Below are positions 25,265 to 33,149 of a stretch of 33,248 nt of DNA, in pieces. The stretch's first letter is position 1. Each line of letters begins with the position of its first letter. The stretch lies in assembly GCF_001310275.1 (NCBI RefSeq), contig NZ_LGYZ01000013.1, positions 1 to 33,248 of the forward strand, written 5' to 3'. The position numbers were made by a program, and so were the translations under genes. The stretch is from Nocardia arizonensis (GTDB taxonomy: Bacteria > Actinomycetota > Actinomycetes > Mycobacteriales > Mycobacteriaceae). The notes under the pieces were generated by a model. It saw only the letters and a list, made by a program, of their open reading frames with translations. It was not told the DNA's origin and searched no databases.

Positions 25265-26950
25265 ATGCGGATTCGCTCGAACCGGCTCGGATTGGCCGCC
25301 GTCGCGGTGACCGCGGCACTGCTCGCGCCGGGATGCGGTTCGGGCGCAGACGATTCCGCGGCCGGACTGTCCGACAGCCTCGGCAGCACCAGCGACGTCA
25401 ACCCGCACGGCCGCGACGAGATCCGCGAGGGCGGCAATCTGCGCCTTGCCGCGACCAGCTACCCCGCCAACTGGAACACCCTGTCGAACGACGGCAACGA
25501 CGGGGAGATCGCCGATATCGAGCGCCCGCTCATGCCGCGCGCCTACCAGGTCGACGCCGCGGGCCAATTGACGATCGACCACAACTATTTCACCGATATC
25601 CAGCTGACGGGCGCGGATCCGCAGCAGGTCACCTACACCATCAATCCGAAAGCCACCTGGTCCGACGGGACGCCGATCACCTGGGAGGACATCGCCTCGC
25701 AGGCGAACGCGCTCTCCGGCCGCGACAAACGGTATCTGATCGCCATCACCAACGGATTCGAATTCGTCGACCGGGTCGAACGCGGCGTCGACGACCGCCA
25801 GGCGGTGCTCACCTTCCGGCAGCCCTACGGTGAATGGCGCGGGCAATTCGCGGGCAATGCCTCGCTGTTCCCCAAGTCGGTGACCGAATCGCCCGAGGCG
25901 TTCAACAAGAGCCTGGTGGACGCGATGGGGCCGACGGCTGGTCCGTTCGTCGTCCAGTCGACCGACCGCGGCCAAGGCCGTATCGTGCTCGGGCGCAATC
26001 CGAAATGGTGGGGCGACACCCCGAAACTCGACACCATCACCTTCAGCGTGCTCGACCGCGCGGCGTGGGTCGGGGCGTTGCAGAACAACGAGATCGACCT
26101 CGTGGCGCTGGCCTCGGCCGACGACGTGAAGTCGGTGCGCGCCACCCAGGGCGTGGCGGTACGGCGCGCACCGGGTAATCGCTGGCGCCACATCACCTTC
26201 AACGGCGCGCCCGGTTCGATCCTGGCCGATCCGGCGGTCCGGGTGGCGATCGCGGGCGCCATCGACCGGCGCGGCATCGCCGTGGCGATCCAGAACGGTC
26301 TGGTGGAGAATCCGCAGCCGCTGAACAATCACGTCTTCCTGCGCGGACAGGAGGGCTACCAGGACAATTCCGCGCCCGTGTCCTACGACCCGGATCGGGC
26401 CGCGCGCGAACTCGACGCGCTGGGCTGGAAACTCGAAGGCGACGTGCGGGTGAAGGACGGCCGCCGCCTCGAGATCCGCGACGTCATGTACAACGATCAG
26501 ATCTGGGTGCAGATCGCGCAGATCGTCCAGCAGAATCTGGCGCGCATCGGCGTGAAACTGACCATCGACACCCGACCCGGCGCGGGTTACTTCACCGACG
26601 TCATCATTCCGGGCGATTTCGACGCCGCGCAGTTCGTCTTCCAGGGCGACGCCTTCCCGTTGAGCAGCATCCCCCAGATCTACTACTACGATCCCACCGA
26701 TCTCCAGGGCAATTACGGCCGGATCGGTTCGCCCGCGCTCAACGACCTCATCGATCGCACGATCGCCGAACTCGATCCGCGGCGGGCGATCGAACTCGCC
26801 AATCAGGTCGACCGCGCGGTATTCGCCGAAGGGCATTCGCTGCCGTTGACCCAGTCCGAGGGCAATTACGGCGTCCGCGCCGATCTCGCGAATATCGGCT
26901 CCCCCGGACTCGCGTCCTACGACTACACCAAGATCGGATTCCTGAAATGA
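25265..26950 (+). CDS. Oligopeptide-binding lipoprotein, first of three paralogues
   Basis: A 561-residue substrate-binding protein of the SBP_bac_5 (OppA/DppA) family, expected to capture peptides outside the membrane for OppBCD. The N terminus is a lipoprotein signal with lipobox LAPGC (C24). Family segments include EGGNLRLA, TYTINPKATWSDGTPITWED, RNPKWWGDTPKLDTITF and NGAPGSIL. The chain ends DYTKIGFLK, an ending shared by all three paralogues. ATG is preceded by AGGAG, 13 bp after oppD. Its stop overlaps the start of the second copy (ATGA). It is more like the second paralogue than the third. Confidence 0.92.
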   Translation: MRIRSNRLGLAAVAVTAALLAPGCGSGADDSAAGLSDSLGSTSDVNPHGRDEIREGGNLRLAATSYPANWNTLSNDGNDGEIADIERPLMPRAYQVDAAGQLTIDHNYFTDIQLTGADPQQVTYTINPKATWSDGTPITWEDIASQANALSGRDKRYLIAITNGFEFVDRVERGVDDRQAVLTFRQPYGEWRGQFAGNASLFPKSVTESPEAFNKSLVDAMGPTAGPFVVQSTDRGQGRIVLGRNPKWWGDTPKLDTITFSVLDRAAWVGALQNNEIDLVALASADDVKSVRATQGVAVRRAPGNRWRHITFNGAPGSILADPAVRVAIAGAIDRRGIAVAIQNGLVENPQPLNNHVFLRGQEGYQDNSAPVSYDPDRAARELDALGWKLEGDVRVKDGRRLEIRDVMYNDQIWVQIAQIVQQNLARIGVKLTIDTRPGAGYFTDVIIPGDFDAAQFVFQGDAFPLSSIPQIYYYDPTDLQGNYGRIGSPALNDLIDRTIAELDPRRAIELANQVDRAVFAEGHSLPLTQSEGNYGVRADLANIGSPGLASYDYTKIGFLK

Positions 26951-28620
26951 CAGTACGCGCCGTGCGCGTGGCGGGCGCCGTGCTCGCCGTCGCGCTGACA
27001 CTCGGCGGCTGCGCCGCGGGCGAGGAAGACTATTCCGACGGCGCGACCGGTTCGCTCGGCACGACCAACGACGTCAATCCCAAGGACACCGGCGAATTGC
27101 GCGACGGCGGCAATCTCCGCCTCGCCATCACCGCGCTGCCGGAGAACTGGAACACCCTGTCGGTCGACGGCAACGACGGCCAGATCGCGGGCATCGAACG
27201 CCCGACCATGCCGCGCGCGTACCGCACCGACGCGGCGGGCAAACTGTCGATCGATACCGACTACTTCACCGATATCCGGTTGACCGGAACCGATCCGCAG
27301 CAGGTCACCTACACCATCAATCCGAAGGCGGTTTGGTCCGACGGCAGCCCCATCACCTGGGAGGATCTGCGATCCCAGGCCGCGGCCATGAGCGGGGCGA
27401 ACAAGGAATTCCTCATCGCCATGACCTTCGGCTTCGATCGGGTGGCCGAAGTCACGCGCGGCGTCGACGACCGGCAGGCCGTCATCACCTTCTCCCAGCC
27501 ATATTCCGAATGGCAGGGGCAGTTCGCGGGCGAGGCGTTCCTGTATCCGAAATCGGTGACGGCGACCCCGGAATCGTTCAACAAGGGTCTGATCAACGGC
27601 GTGGGACTCACCGCGGGGCCGTTCATCGTCCAGTCGGTCGACCGCGCGCAGAAGCGCGTCGTGCTCGCCCGCAATCCGAAATGGTGGGGCGACACCCCGA
27701 AACTGGACACCATCACCTTCAGCGTGCTCGACAGCTCCGCCTTCGTACCCGCTTTGCAGAACAACGAGATCGACGCGGTCGGACTCGGCTCGATCGATGA
27801 CGTGCGCACCGCGAAGACCACCCCAGGTATCGCGATCCGCCGGGCCGCCAGCAATTTCTGGACCCACCTGCGCTTCAACGGCGCGCCCGGTTCGATTCTC
27901 GAGGACGCGCGACTGCGCGTGGCCATCTCGCGCGCCATCGACCGGCAGGGCATCGTGAACGCGACCCTCAACGGCATGGTGGAGAATCCGACGCCGCTGC
28001 ACAACCACGTGTATCTCCAGGGCCAAGAGGGCTACCGGGACAACAGCATCGCCTTCGATCCGGCCGCCGCGGCACGCGAACTCGACGAACTCGGCTGGAA
28101 ACTCAACGGCGAGGTGCGCGAGAAGGACGGGCGGCGACTGCGCATCCGCGACGTCATGTACAACAGCCAGGGCTGGGTCCAGGTCGCGCAGATCATCCAG
28201 CAGAATCTGGCCCGGGTCGGCGTCGAACTGATCATCGACACCCGGCCCGGCCAGGGTCTGTTCACCGATGTGATCCAGCCGGGTGATTTCGACCTCGCCC
28301 AGTACTCGCTGTCCGGCGACGCCTTCGCCATCAACGACCTCGCCCAGCAGTTCGCCTACAACCCGGGCGATATCCAGGGCAACTACGGGCGCATCGGGTC
28401 GCCGGAACTCAACGCCCTCATCGAACGGACCACCGCCGAACTCGATCCGGGGAAGGTGACCGAACTCGCCAACGAGGTGGACCGTATGGTCTGGGCGGAA
28501 GGACATTCGCTGCCGCTCTACCAGACGCCCGGACTCGTCGGGGTGCGCGCCGATCTGGCCAATTACGGCGCGGCCGGACTCGCCTCCTACGACTACACGA
28601 AGATCGGCTTCCTGAAATGA
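26947..28620 (+). CDS. Oligopeptide-binding lipoprotein, second paralogue
   Basis: A 557-residue SBP_bac_5 lipoprotein, lipobox LGGC (C22). It shares long segments with the first copy, for example ALPENWNTLSVDGNDGQIAG against YPANWNTLSNDGNDGEIAD, and NGAPGSILEDARLRVAI. The likely ligand-contact regions differ more, for example VLDSSAFVPALQNNEIDAVG where the first has VLDRAAWVGALQNNEIDLVA. It is coupled to the first copy by ATGA. The paralogue pair plausibly arose by tandem duplication, with ligand range then diverging. Both would deliver to the single OppBCD transporter. Confidence 0.91.
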   Translation: MTVRAVRVAGAVLAVALTLGGCAAGEEDYSDGATGSLGTTNDVNPKDTGELRDGGNLRLAITALPENWNTLSVDGNDGQIAGIERPTMPRAYRTDAAGKLSIDTDYFTDIRLTGTDPQQVTYTINPKAVWSDGSPITWEDLRSQAAAMSGANKEFLIAMTFGFDRVAEVTRGVDDRQAVITFSQPYSEWQGQFAGEAFLYPKSVTATPESFNKGLINGVGLTAGPFIVQSVDRAQKRVVLARNPKWWGDTPKLDTITFSVLDSSAFVPALQNNEIDAVGLGSIDDVRTAKTTPGIAIRRAASNFWTHLRFNGAPGSILEDARLRVAISRAIDRQGIVNATLNGMVENPTPLHNHVYLQGQEGYRDNSIAFDPAAAARELDELGWKLNGEVREKDGRRLRIRDVMYNSQGWVQVAQIIQQNLARVGVELIIDTRPGQGLFTDVIQPGDFDLAQYSLSGDAFAINDLAQQFAYNPGDIQGNYGRIGSPELNALIERTTAELDPGKVTELANEVDRMVWAEGHSLPLYQTPGLVGVRADLANYGAAGLASYDYTKIGFLK

Positions 28621-28627
28621 GGCGGGG

Positions 28628-28652
28628 GCGGTAACCGCACCGGGCCTGCCCG
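28628..28652 (+). other. Two small hairpins between second and third binding proteins
   Basis: In the only notable gap of the operon (65 bp), GCGGT-A-ACCGC (28628-28638) and CGGGC-CT-GCCCG (28641-28652) lie back to back. They could slow transcription or set transcript ends, lowering expression of the downstream genes. There is no T run. Speculative. Confidence 0.3.
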
Positions 28653-28685
28653 TCACCGCGCATCGCATCGTCGAAAGGAGTATCG

Positions 28686-30359
28686 GTGAGGACCGATTCA
28701 TCGCGCACAGGCATACGCCTGGCGATACCCGTCCTGGCGATCGGGCTGATCGTGGCGGGCTGTTCGGCCGACACGACGGCGCCATCGGGCAGCAATGCCA
28801 TCGGCTCGAGCACCGATATCAACCCGCGCGAGCGCGAGGAGATCCGCGACGGCGGCAATCTGCGGCTGTCGCTGGACGCGTTCCCGGAGACCTTCAACAC
28901 CCTGCATGTCGACTCGGACGGTAATGCCTCGGAGGTGACCTCGTGGGTCATGCCGGGCACCGCCGAGGCGACGGCGGCCGGTGACATCGTGGTCGACCAC
29001 AACTTCTTCACCGACGTCCAGTTGACCGGCGCCGACCCGCAGCAGATCACCTACACCATCAACCCCGCGGCGGTGTGGAGCGACGGAAAGCCCATAACCT
29101 GGGAGGACCTGGCCGCTCAGGCCGGTGTCATGAACGGGCTCGACCCGGCGTACAAGGTCGGCTACACCCAGGGCTACGACCGCGTGGCCAAGGTCGAACG
29201 CGGCGTCGACGACCGGCAGGCGATCGTCACGATGGCCAAGCACTACGCCGAATGGCGGGGGCTGTTCAACCCTCTGTACCCGAAGTCGACCACCGAGTCG
29301 CCGCAGGCGTTCGAATCCCTGGACCGCGGCGGGCCGCACGCCTCGGCCGGGCCCTTCGTGATCTCCTCCATCGACCGGGCACAGCAGCGCATCGTGCTCA
29401 ACCGCAATCCGAAGTGGTGGGGCGAGACTCCGAAACTGGAATCCGTCACCTTCAGCGTGCTCGATGATTCGGCCCGGCTCACCGCCGTGCAGAACGACGA
29501 ACTCGATTCCGCCCCGATCGCGGGCATCAGCGAGGTGACCGCGGCGACCGGATCACCGGGCCTGGTGGTGCGGCGCGCGCCCGCGCTGAGCTACACGCAT
29601 ATGACCTTCAACGGCGCGCCCGGGTCGATCCTCGAGGATCCGCGGCTGCGCGTCGCGATCGCCAAGGGCATCGACCGCCAGGCCATCGCCAGGGCATTGC
29701 TCGCGGGGGTCGTGGCGGCGCCCGAGGCGTTGAACAACCACCTGTACATCCAGGGCCAGAAGGGCTACCAGGACAACGCACAGGCCGTCGCCTTCGATCC
29801 CGGCGCCGCGGCCGCCGAACTCGACGCGCTCGGCTGGAAACTCAACGGCTCGGTCCGGGAGAAGGACGGGCGCAGACTCGTCCTGCGCAATGTCATGTAC
29901 CAGGCGGAGACGTGGTCGCAGGTGGCGCAGATCGCCCAGCAGAATCTGGCCGGGATCGGCGTCGAGCTCCAGATCCAGAGCTACCCGGGCAACGGCCTTT
30001 TCACCGATGTCATCTTCCCCGGCAACTTCGACATCGCGAACTTCACGTGGGGCATGAGCATCTTCCCACTGGGCGCGCTGCGGCAGGTCTACACCTATGA
30101 TCCGAACAACATGCGCGGCAATGTCGGGCGTATCGGGTCGCCGGAGTTGAACGATCTCATCGAACGGACCATCTCCGAACTCGACGCTGACAAGGCCATG
30201 CGGATGGCGAACGAAGCCGACCGGATGATCTTCGCCGAGGGCTTCTCGCTGCCGCTGTACCAGTCCCCCGGCACGGTCGCCCAGCGCGACAATCTGGCGA
30301 ACTGGGGCGCGTTCGGTCTGCAGTCGGCCGACTACACCAAGGTCGGCTTCCTGAAGTGA
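28686..30359 (+). CDS. Oligopeptide-binding lipoprotein, third and most divergent paralogue
   Basis: A 557-residue SBP_bac_5 lipoprotein with lipobox VAGC (C26). GTG has AAAGGAG 5 nt upstream. It keeps RDGGNLRLS, QQITYTINPAAVWSDGKPITW, RNPKWWGETPKLESVTF and NGAPGSILEDPRLRVAI, but differs clearly from the other two in the early domain (FNTLHVDSDGNASEVTSW) and lacks a short stretch near residue 200. It ends DYTKVGFLK. It is separated from the second copy by 65 bp instead of overlapping, and has its own strong ribosome site. It probably recognises other ligands but uses the same permease; this is inference. Confidence 0.9.
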   Translation: MRTDSSRTGIRLAIPVLAIGLIVAGCSADTTAPSGSNAIGSSTDINPREREEIRDGGNLRLSLDAFPETFNTLHVDSDGNASEVTSWVMPGTAEATAAGDIVVDHNFFTDVQLTGADPQQITYTINPAAVWSDGKPITWEDLAAQAGVMNGLDPAYKVGYTQGYDRVAKVERGVDDRQAIVTMAKHYAEWRGLFNPLYPKSTTESPQAFESLDRGGPHASAGPFVISSIDRAQQRIVLNRNPKWWGETPKLESVTFSVLDDSARLTAVQNDELDSAPIAGISEVTAATGSPGLVVRRAPALSYTHMTFNGAPGSILEDPRLRVAIAKGIDRQAIARALLAGVVAAPEALNNHLYIQGQKGYQDNAQAVAFDPGAAAAELDALGWKLNGSVREKDGRRLVLRNVMYQAETWSQVAQIAQQNLAGIGVELQIQSYPGNGLFTDVIFPGNFDIANFTWGMSIFPLGALRQVYTYDPNNMRGNVGRIGSPELNDLIERTISELDADKAMRMANEADRMIFAEGFSLPLYQSPGTVAQRDNLANWGAFGLQSADYTKVGFLK

Positions 30360-31036
30360 CCCACAGACCGGGCCGGGCGCTGACCTATCCGGTCGCGGTG
30401 ACCTCGGGCGCGATCGCGGTATGTCTGGCGATCGCGCCCTTCGCCGATACGGACCAGCGCGCGGCGCTCGCCGTGGTGGTGATCGCCATCCTCGGCTACA
30501 GCGGCCTGCGGTTCGGTACCGCGCTCGGGCTGCTGCCCAACGGCCTGGCCGGGGAGGCGACGGTGCTGGTCCGGCGGGTGCGCAATCAGCACCGGCTGGT
30601 CAGCCGCTCCTGGTTGGAAATCACCGAACCGGAAGCGTCCGAGGCGCGTTCGCGGGCGACGCGCTGGCTACCGGTCTATTTCGATCCGGCGCTGCTCACC
30701 CTCGTCGAATCCGCCGGCGAGGTGGGCGAGCGGGCCATTCGCGCCGAGGGTGTGCGTCTGTACCCATCCGGCCGGGCGCGCACCTGCGAACCGCCGGGCC
30801 GTCTACTGGACAATCCGAGCAGGCCCGATCCCGACGCCGCGGTCAAAGCCGCGGCCGCCACCGCATACGGCCGCCGCCTGCTGCTCGACGCCCAGTCGAC
30901 GGTGGCCGCGCCGTTCGCCGGCCTGTTGTGGGTCTACGTGATGGACGGCGGGGTCACGGCCTTCGGCGGCGCGACGGTCGTCGCGGCCGCGGGCGCCGTA
31001 TGGCTCGCGGCCATCGGCGGCTCCGACCCCTCCTGA
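30356..31036 (+). CDS. Membrane protein translationally coupled to the opp operon
   Basis: A 226-residue protein of no recognised family. Two hydrophobic segments at the N terminus (about 10-28 and 35-60) anchor it. A hydrophilic middle part (about 66-175), rich in Arg, Glu and Pro and containing LVSRSWLEI and WLPVYFDPALLTL, looks cytosolic. One or two hydrophobic segments close the chain (about 183-220). The GTG start overlaps the stop of the third binding protein (GTGA), so it is made together with the transporter. It may be an accessory or regulatory subunit, but nothing in the sequence proves this. Confidence 0.8.
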   Translation: MTHRPGRALTYPVAVTSGAIAVCLAIAPFADTDQRAALAVVVIAILGYSGLRFGTALGLLPNGLAGEATVLVRRVRNQHRLVSRSWLEITEPEASEARSRATRWLPVYFDPALLTLVESAGEVGERAIRAEGVRLYPSGRARTCEPPGRLLDNPSRPDPDAAVKAAAATAYGRRLLLDAQSTVAAPFAGLLWVYVMDGGVTAFGGATVVAAAGAVWLAAIGGSDPS

Positions 31037-31055
31037 CCGCCGCCGAGCACCGAGA

Positions 31056-31484
31056 TCACGACAGCAGGCCGAGGGCTTCGGCATTGTCGAGTGCCTTGCG
31101 GACGTGCCACACCAGCGGGACGTGCACCGCCTCACGGTAGGTCATCCACTCGAATTCGTAGTGTTCGGGTGTCGTCAGGCTGACGTCACGGTCGACTTCG
31201 TTCTCGAAGCATACGAAGGTGATCGTGTGGACGTCGATATCGCCGCAGTCGACGAAATGCGTGAGTTCGTCGGCGACCAGGACGTCGAGTCCGGTCTCCG
31301 CGCCGACCTCACGACGAGCGGCCTGCGCGGGCGTCTCCCCCGGGCCGACCGAACCACCCGGGATATCCCATAGATCTCCCATAACCCCCCGCGGATTGCG
31401 GTGCAGCAGCAGCACTTTGCCGGTACGGATCGGCAGCGCGTGCGCGATCCACCGTTGCTCGCCGTGATGTCTCGTCATGGCCAT
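31056..31484 (-). CDS. Nudix hydrolase
   Basis: A 142-residue cytosolic Nudix-fold protein, predicted to cleave a nucleoside diphosphate linked to another group. The Nudix box is G44-x5-E50-x7-R58-E59-V-G-A62-E63-T-G65-L66. One glutamate of the usual REUxEExGU core is Ala (A62), but the remaining glutamates are kept. Upstream, RTGKVLLLHRNPRGVMGDLWDIPGG is typical. ATG at 31484 has GGAGGAGG 5 nt upstream; the longer open frame to 31919 overlaps the regulator gene and is spurious. It is convergent with the opp operon (19 bp gap) and divergent from the GntR-type regulator. The substrate is unknown. Confidence 0.9.
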   Translation of the reverse strand: MAMTRHHGEQRWIAHALPIRTGKVLLLHRNPRGVMGDLWDIPGGSVGPGETPAQAARREVGAETGLDVLVADELTHFVDCGDIDVHTITFVCFENEVDRDVSLTTPEHYEFEWMTYREAVHVPLVWHVRKALDNAEALGLLS

Positions 31485-31542
31485 TCCCTCCTCCCGCCTT
31501 CGAGTCTGCCACGCCGCGGGCGACCGTGGACGGCATCCGAAT

Positions 31543-31553
31543 TGGTCTGACCA
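31543..31553. promoter_or_regulatory. GntR/FadR-type operator
   Basis: TGGTCTGACCA is a perfect 5-1-5 palindrome of the TGGTCnGACCA class bound by FadR-subfamily GntR proteins. It lies 37 bp upstream of the regulator gene and just upstream of TTGACC (31556-31561), a possible -35 box. Autoregulation by the adjacent GntR protein is the simplest reading. It may also affect the divergent Nudix gene. Confidence 0.65.
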
Positions 31554-31589
31554 CTTGACCAACTGACCACCAGGGCGCACAGTGAGGGC

Positions 31590-32306
31590 ATGGCACTGCA
31601 ACCCGTGGTCAAGCGGTCGGTATCGGCGGAGGTCTTCGAACAGATCGCCGCCGAAGTCCTCAGCGGGGAACTCACCCCCGGATCGACCCTGCCGAGTGAA
31701 CGTCAACTCGCCGAAGCGCTCGGCGTCTCGCGGCCCGCCGTACGCGAGGCGCTGCAACGGCTGGCAGCCGCCGGTCTCGTCGCCGTCCGTCAAGGCGACG
31801 CGACCACGGTGCTCGACTACCGGCGCGGCGCGGGCCTGGAAGTACTGCCGCGGTTGCTGATTCGGAACGGCACACTCGAACCCGCTGTCGCGCGCAGCAT
31901 CCTGGAGGCGCGCCTGCACAACGGGCCCAAGGTCGCTGAACTGGCCGCCGAACGAATCGGCGCCGCCGACGCCCTACGCGCCGAATTCGACCGGATACTG
32001 GACGCACTCGCGGCCGACGCCGATCCCGTCGCCCGCCAGCGCCTCGCCCTCGAATTCTGGGATCACGTCATCGACGCCGCCGATTCCATCGTCTTCCGGC
32101 TCATGTTCAACATGCTCGGCGCGGCGTACGAGCCCGCGCTCGTCGCCCTGGCGCCCATCATGTCCGCCGAGGTCGGCAATACCGCGGGATACCGCGAACT
32201 GGCCGCCGCGATACTCGCGGGCAAACCGAGACAGGCCGCCAAATCCGCGCGCACCCTGCTGGAACCGGCCACCCTCGCGCTGCTCGAAGCGCTCGGCGAA
32301 CGCTGA
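31590..32306 (+). CDS. GntR-family transcriptional regulator, FadR subfamily
   Basis: A 238-residue regulator. The N-terminal winged helix (about 8-75) carries the GntR signature [24 protein letters not shown] and the wing [12 protein letters not shown]. The C-terminal part (about 85-235) is an all-helical FadR-type ligand domain, where histidines such as H110 and H154 might bind a metal or acyl ligand. Proteins of this class sense fatty acyl compounds or carboxylic acids. ATG has a modest GAGGG just upstream. It is followed after 24 bp by a fatty-acid-hydroxylase-type gene, so it probably controls that gene and itself through the operator at 31543-31553. The inducer is unknown. Confidence 0.88.
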   Translation: MALQPVVKRSVSAEVFEQIAAEVLSGELTPGSTLPSERQLAEALGVSRPAVREALQRLAAAGLVAVRQGDATTVLDYRRGAGLEVLPRLLIRNGTLEPAVARSILEARLHNGPKVAELAAERIGAADALRAEFDRILDALAADADPVARQRLALEFWDHVIDAADSIVFRLMFNMLGAAYEPALVALAPIMSAEVGNTAGYRELAAAILAGKPRQAAKSARTLLEPATLALLEALGER

Positions 32307-32330
32307 TCACCATCGCGACAAGGAACTACG

Positions 32331-33008
32331 ATGACACGCACCCATATCACCGCGAACGACTCCCCGTCCCGCGCGCTACGCCGCGGATTCGGACTCACCG
32401 ACGCCCTACGCGAATTCCGCCGCCATCCCTCCCCGTGGATGATCGCGACGGTGCTGGCGCTCACACTCGCCGCCCGAATCGCGGTCGGCGACTGGCAGAT
32501 CAGCGACGCGCTGCTGCCGTTGATCGCGCTCGCCGTCTTTCCTGTCTTCGAATGGGTGGTACACGTGATGGTGCTGCACTGGCGGCCCAAGCGGGTCGGA
32601 CCGGTCACCCTCGACAGCGAACTCGCGCGTAAACACCGCGCCCACCACAGCGATCCGCGCGATATACCGCTGATCTTCATCCCCACCCGGTCGCTGGTGG
32701 TGATCATCGCGGTACTACCGGTGATCGCGGCATTCGCCTTCCCGCGAATCGGACTCGGACTGACCTTCCTGCTCACCGTGACCGTGCTCGGACTCGGCTA
32801 CGAGTGGACCCACTACCTCATCCACAGCGACTACAAACCGAAGCGGGCGCTGTACCGCGCGGTGTGGAAGAACCACCGCCACCACCACTACAAGAACGAG
32901 CACTACTGGTTCACGGTCACCAGTTCCGGCACCGCCGACCGACTCTTCGGAACCCACCCCGATCCGGCGACCACGCCCACGTCCCCAACAGCACGACAAC
33001 TGCACTAG
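32331..33008 (+). CDS. Fatty acid hydroxylase superfamily membrane protein
   Basis: A 225-residue integral membrane di-iron enzyme of the fatty-acid-hydroxylase/sterol-desaturase superfamily. The histidine clusters are complete: H78-x4-H83 (EWVVHVMVLH), H102-x2-HH106 (KHRAHH), H161-x3-H165 (WTHYLIH) and HRHHH (182-186), with H191 close by. About four hydrophobic segments surround them. It is likely to hydroxylate or desaturate a lipid; the exact substrate (fatty acid, carotenoid or sterol-like) is unknown. ATG has AAGGA about 6 nt upstream, and the gene is in an operon with the GntR-type regulator. The last about 17 residues (after LFGTHP) are low in conservation, and the stop codon coincides with the first base of an intergenic repeat. 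Confidence 0.88.
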   Translation: MTRTHITANDSPSRALRRGFGLTDALREFRRHPSPWMIATVLALTLAARIAVGDWQISDALLPLIALAVFPVFEWVVHVMVLHWRPKRVGPVTLDSELARKHRAHHSDPRDIPLIFIPTRSLVVIIAVLPVIAAFAFPRIGLGLTFLLTVTVLGLGYEWTHYLIHSDYKPKRALYRAVWKNHRHHHYKNEHYWFTVTSSGTADRLFGTHPDPATTPTSPTARQLH

Positions 33009-33051
33009 CTGTATCTATGGCCGCGACTTCGTCGCGGCGGGTTCGCGGCCG
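33008..33051. repeat. Nested repeat, core-only copy
   Basis: GCTGTATCT followed by TGGCCGCGACTTCGTCGCGG and the GGTTCGCGGCC arm repeats the left-edge sequence at 34-75 with a single base change. It contains the inner hairpin (33020-33038) and the 3' middle arm (33042-33050) but no left outer arms. It begins at the last base of the hydroxylase stop codon. Confidence 0.75.
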
Positions 33052-33056
33052 TGTCT

Positions 33057-33127
33057 CTGGCCGCGCCTCCGGCACGGCGGGGTTCGCGGCCCCTTGAGTC
33101 TCGCGCCCGAGCGGCCGATACTCGCTC
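33057..33127. repeat. Nested repeat, variant copy
   Basis: The inner hairpin here is GCCG-C-GCC, loop TCC, GGC-A-CGGC (33061-33078), a different sequence with preserved pairing. The middle arm TTCGCGGCC (33083-33091) and right outer arm GTCTCGCGCCCGAG (33099-33112) follow. It is then followed by CGGCCGATACTCGC, which recurs with one change (CGGCCGATACTTGC) at the end of the window. Confidence 0.65.
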
Positions 33128-33149
33128 CTTCGTCGCATCGTCTCGACCA

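Noticed and set aside
25241..28785. Two minus-strand open frames of about 590 and 620 codons opposite the binding-protein genes
   Set aside because: They mirror the codon bias of well-supported lipoprotein genes, and their similarity to each other follows from the paralogy on the coding strand.
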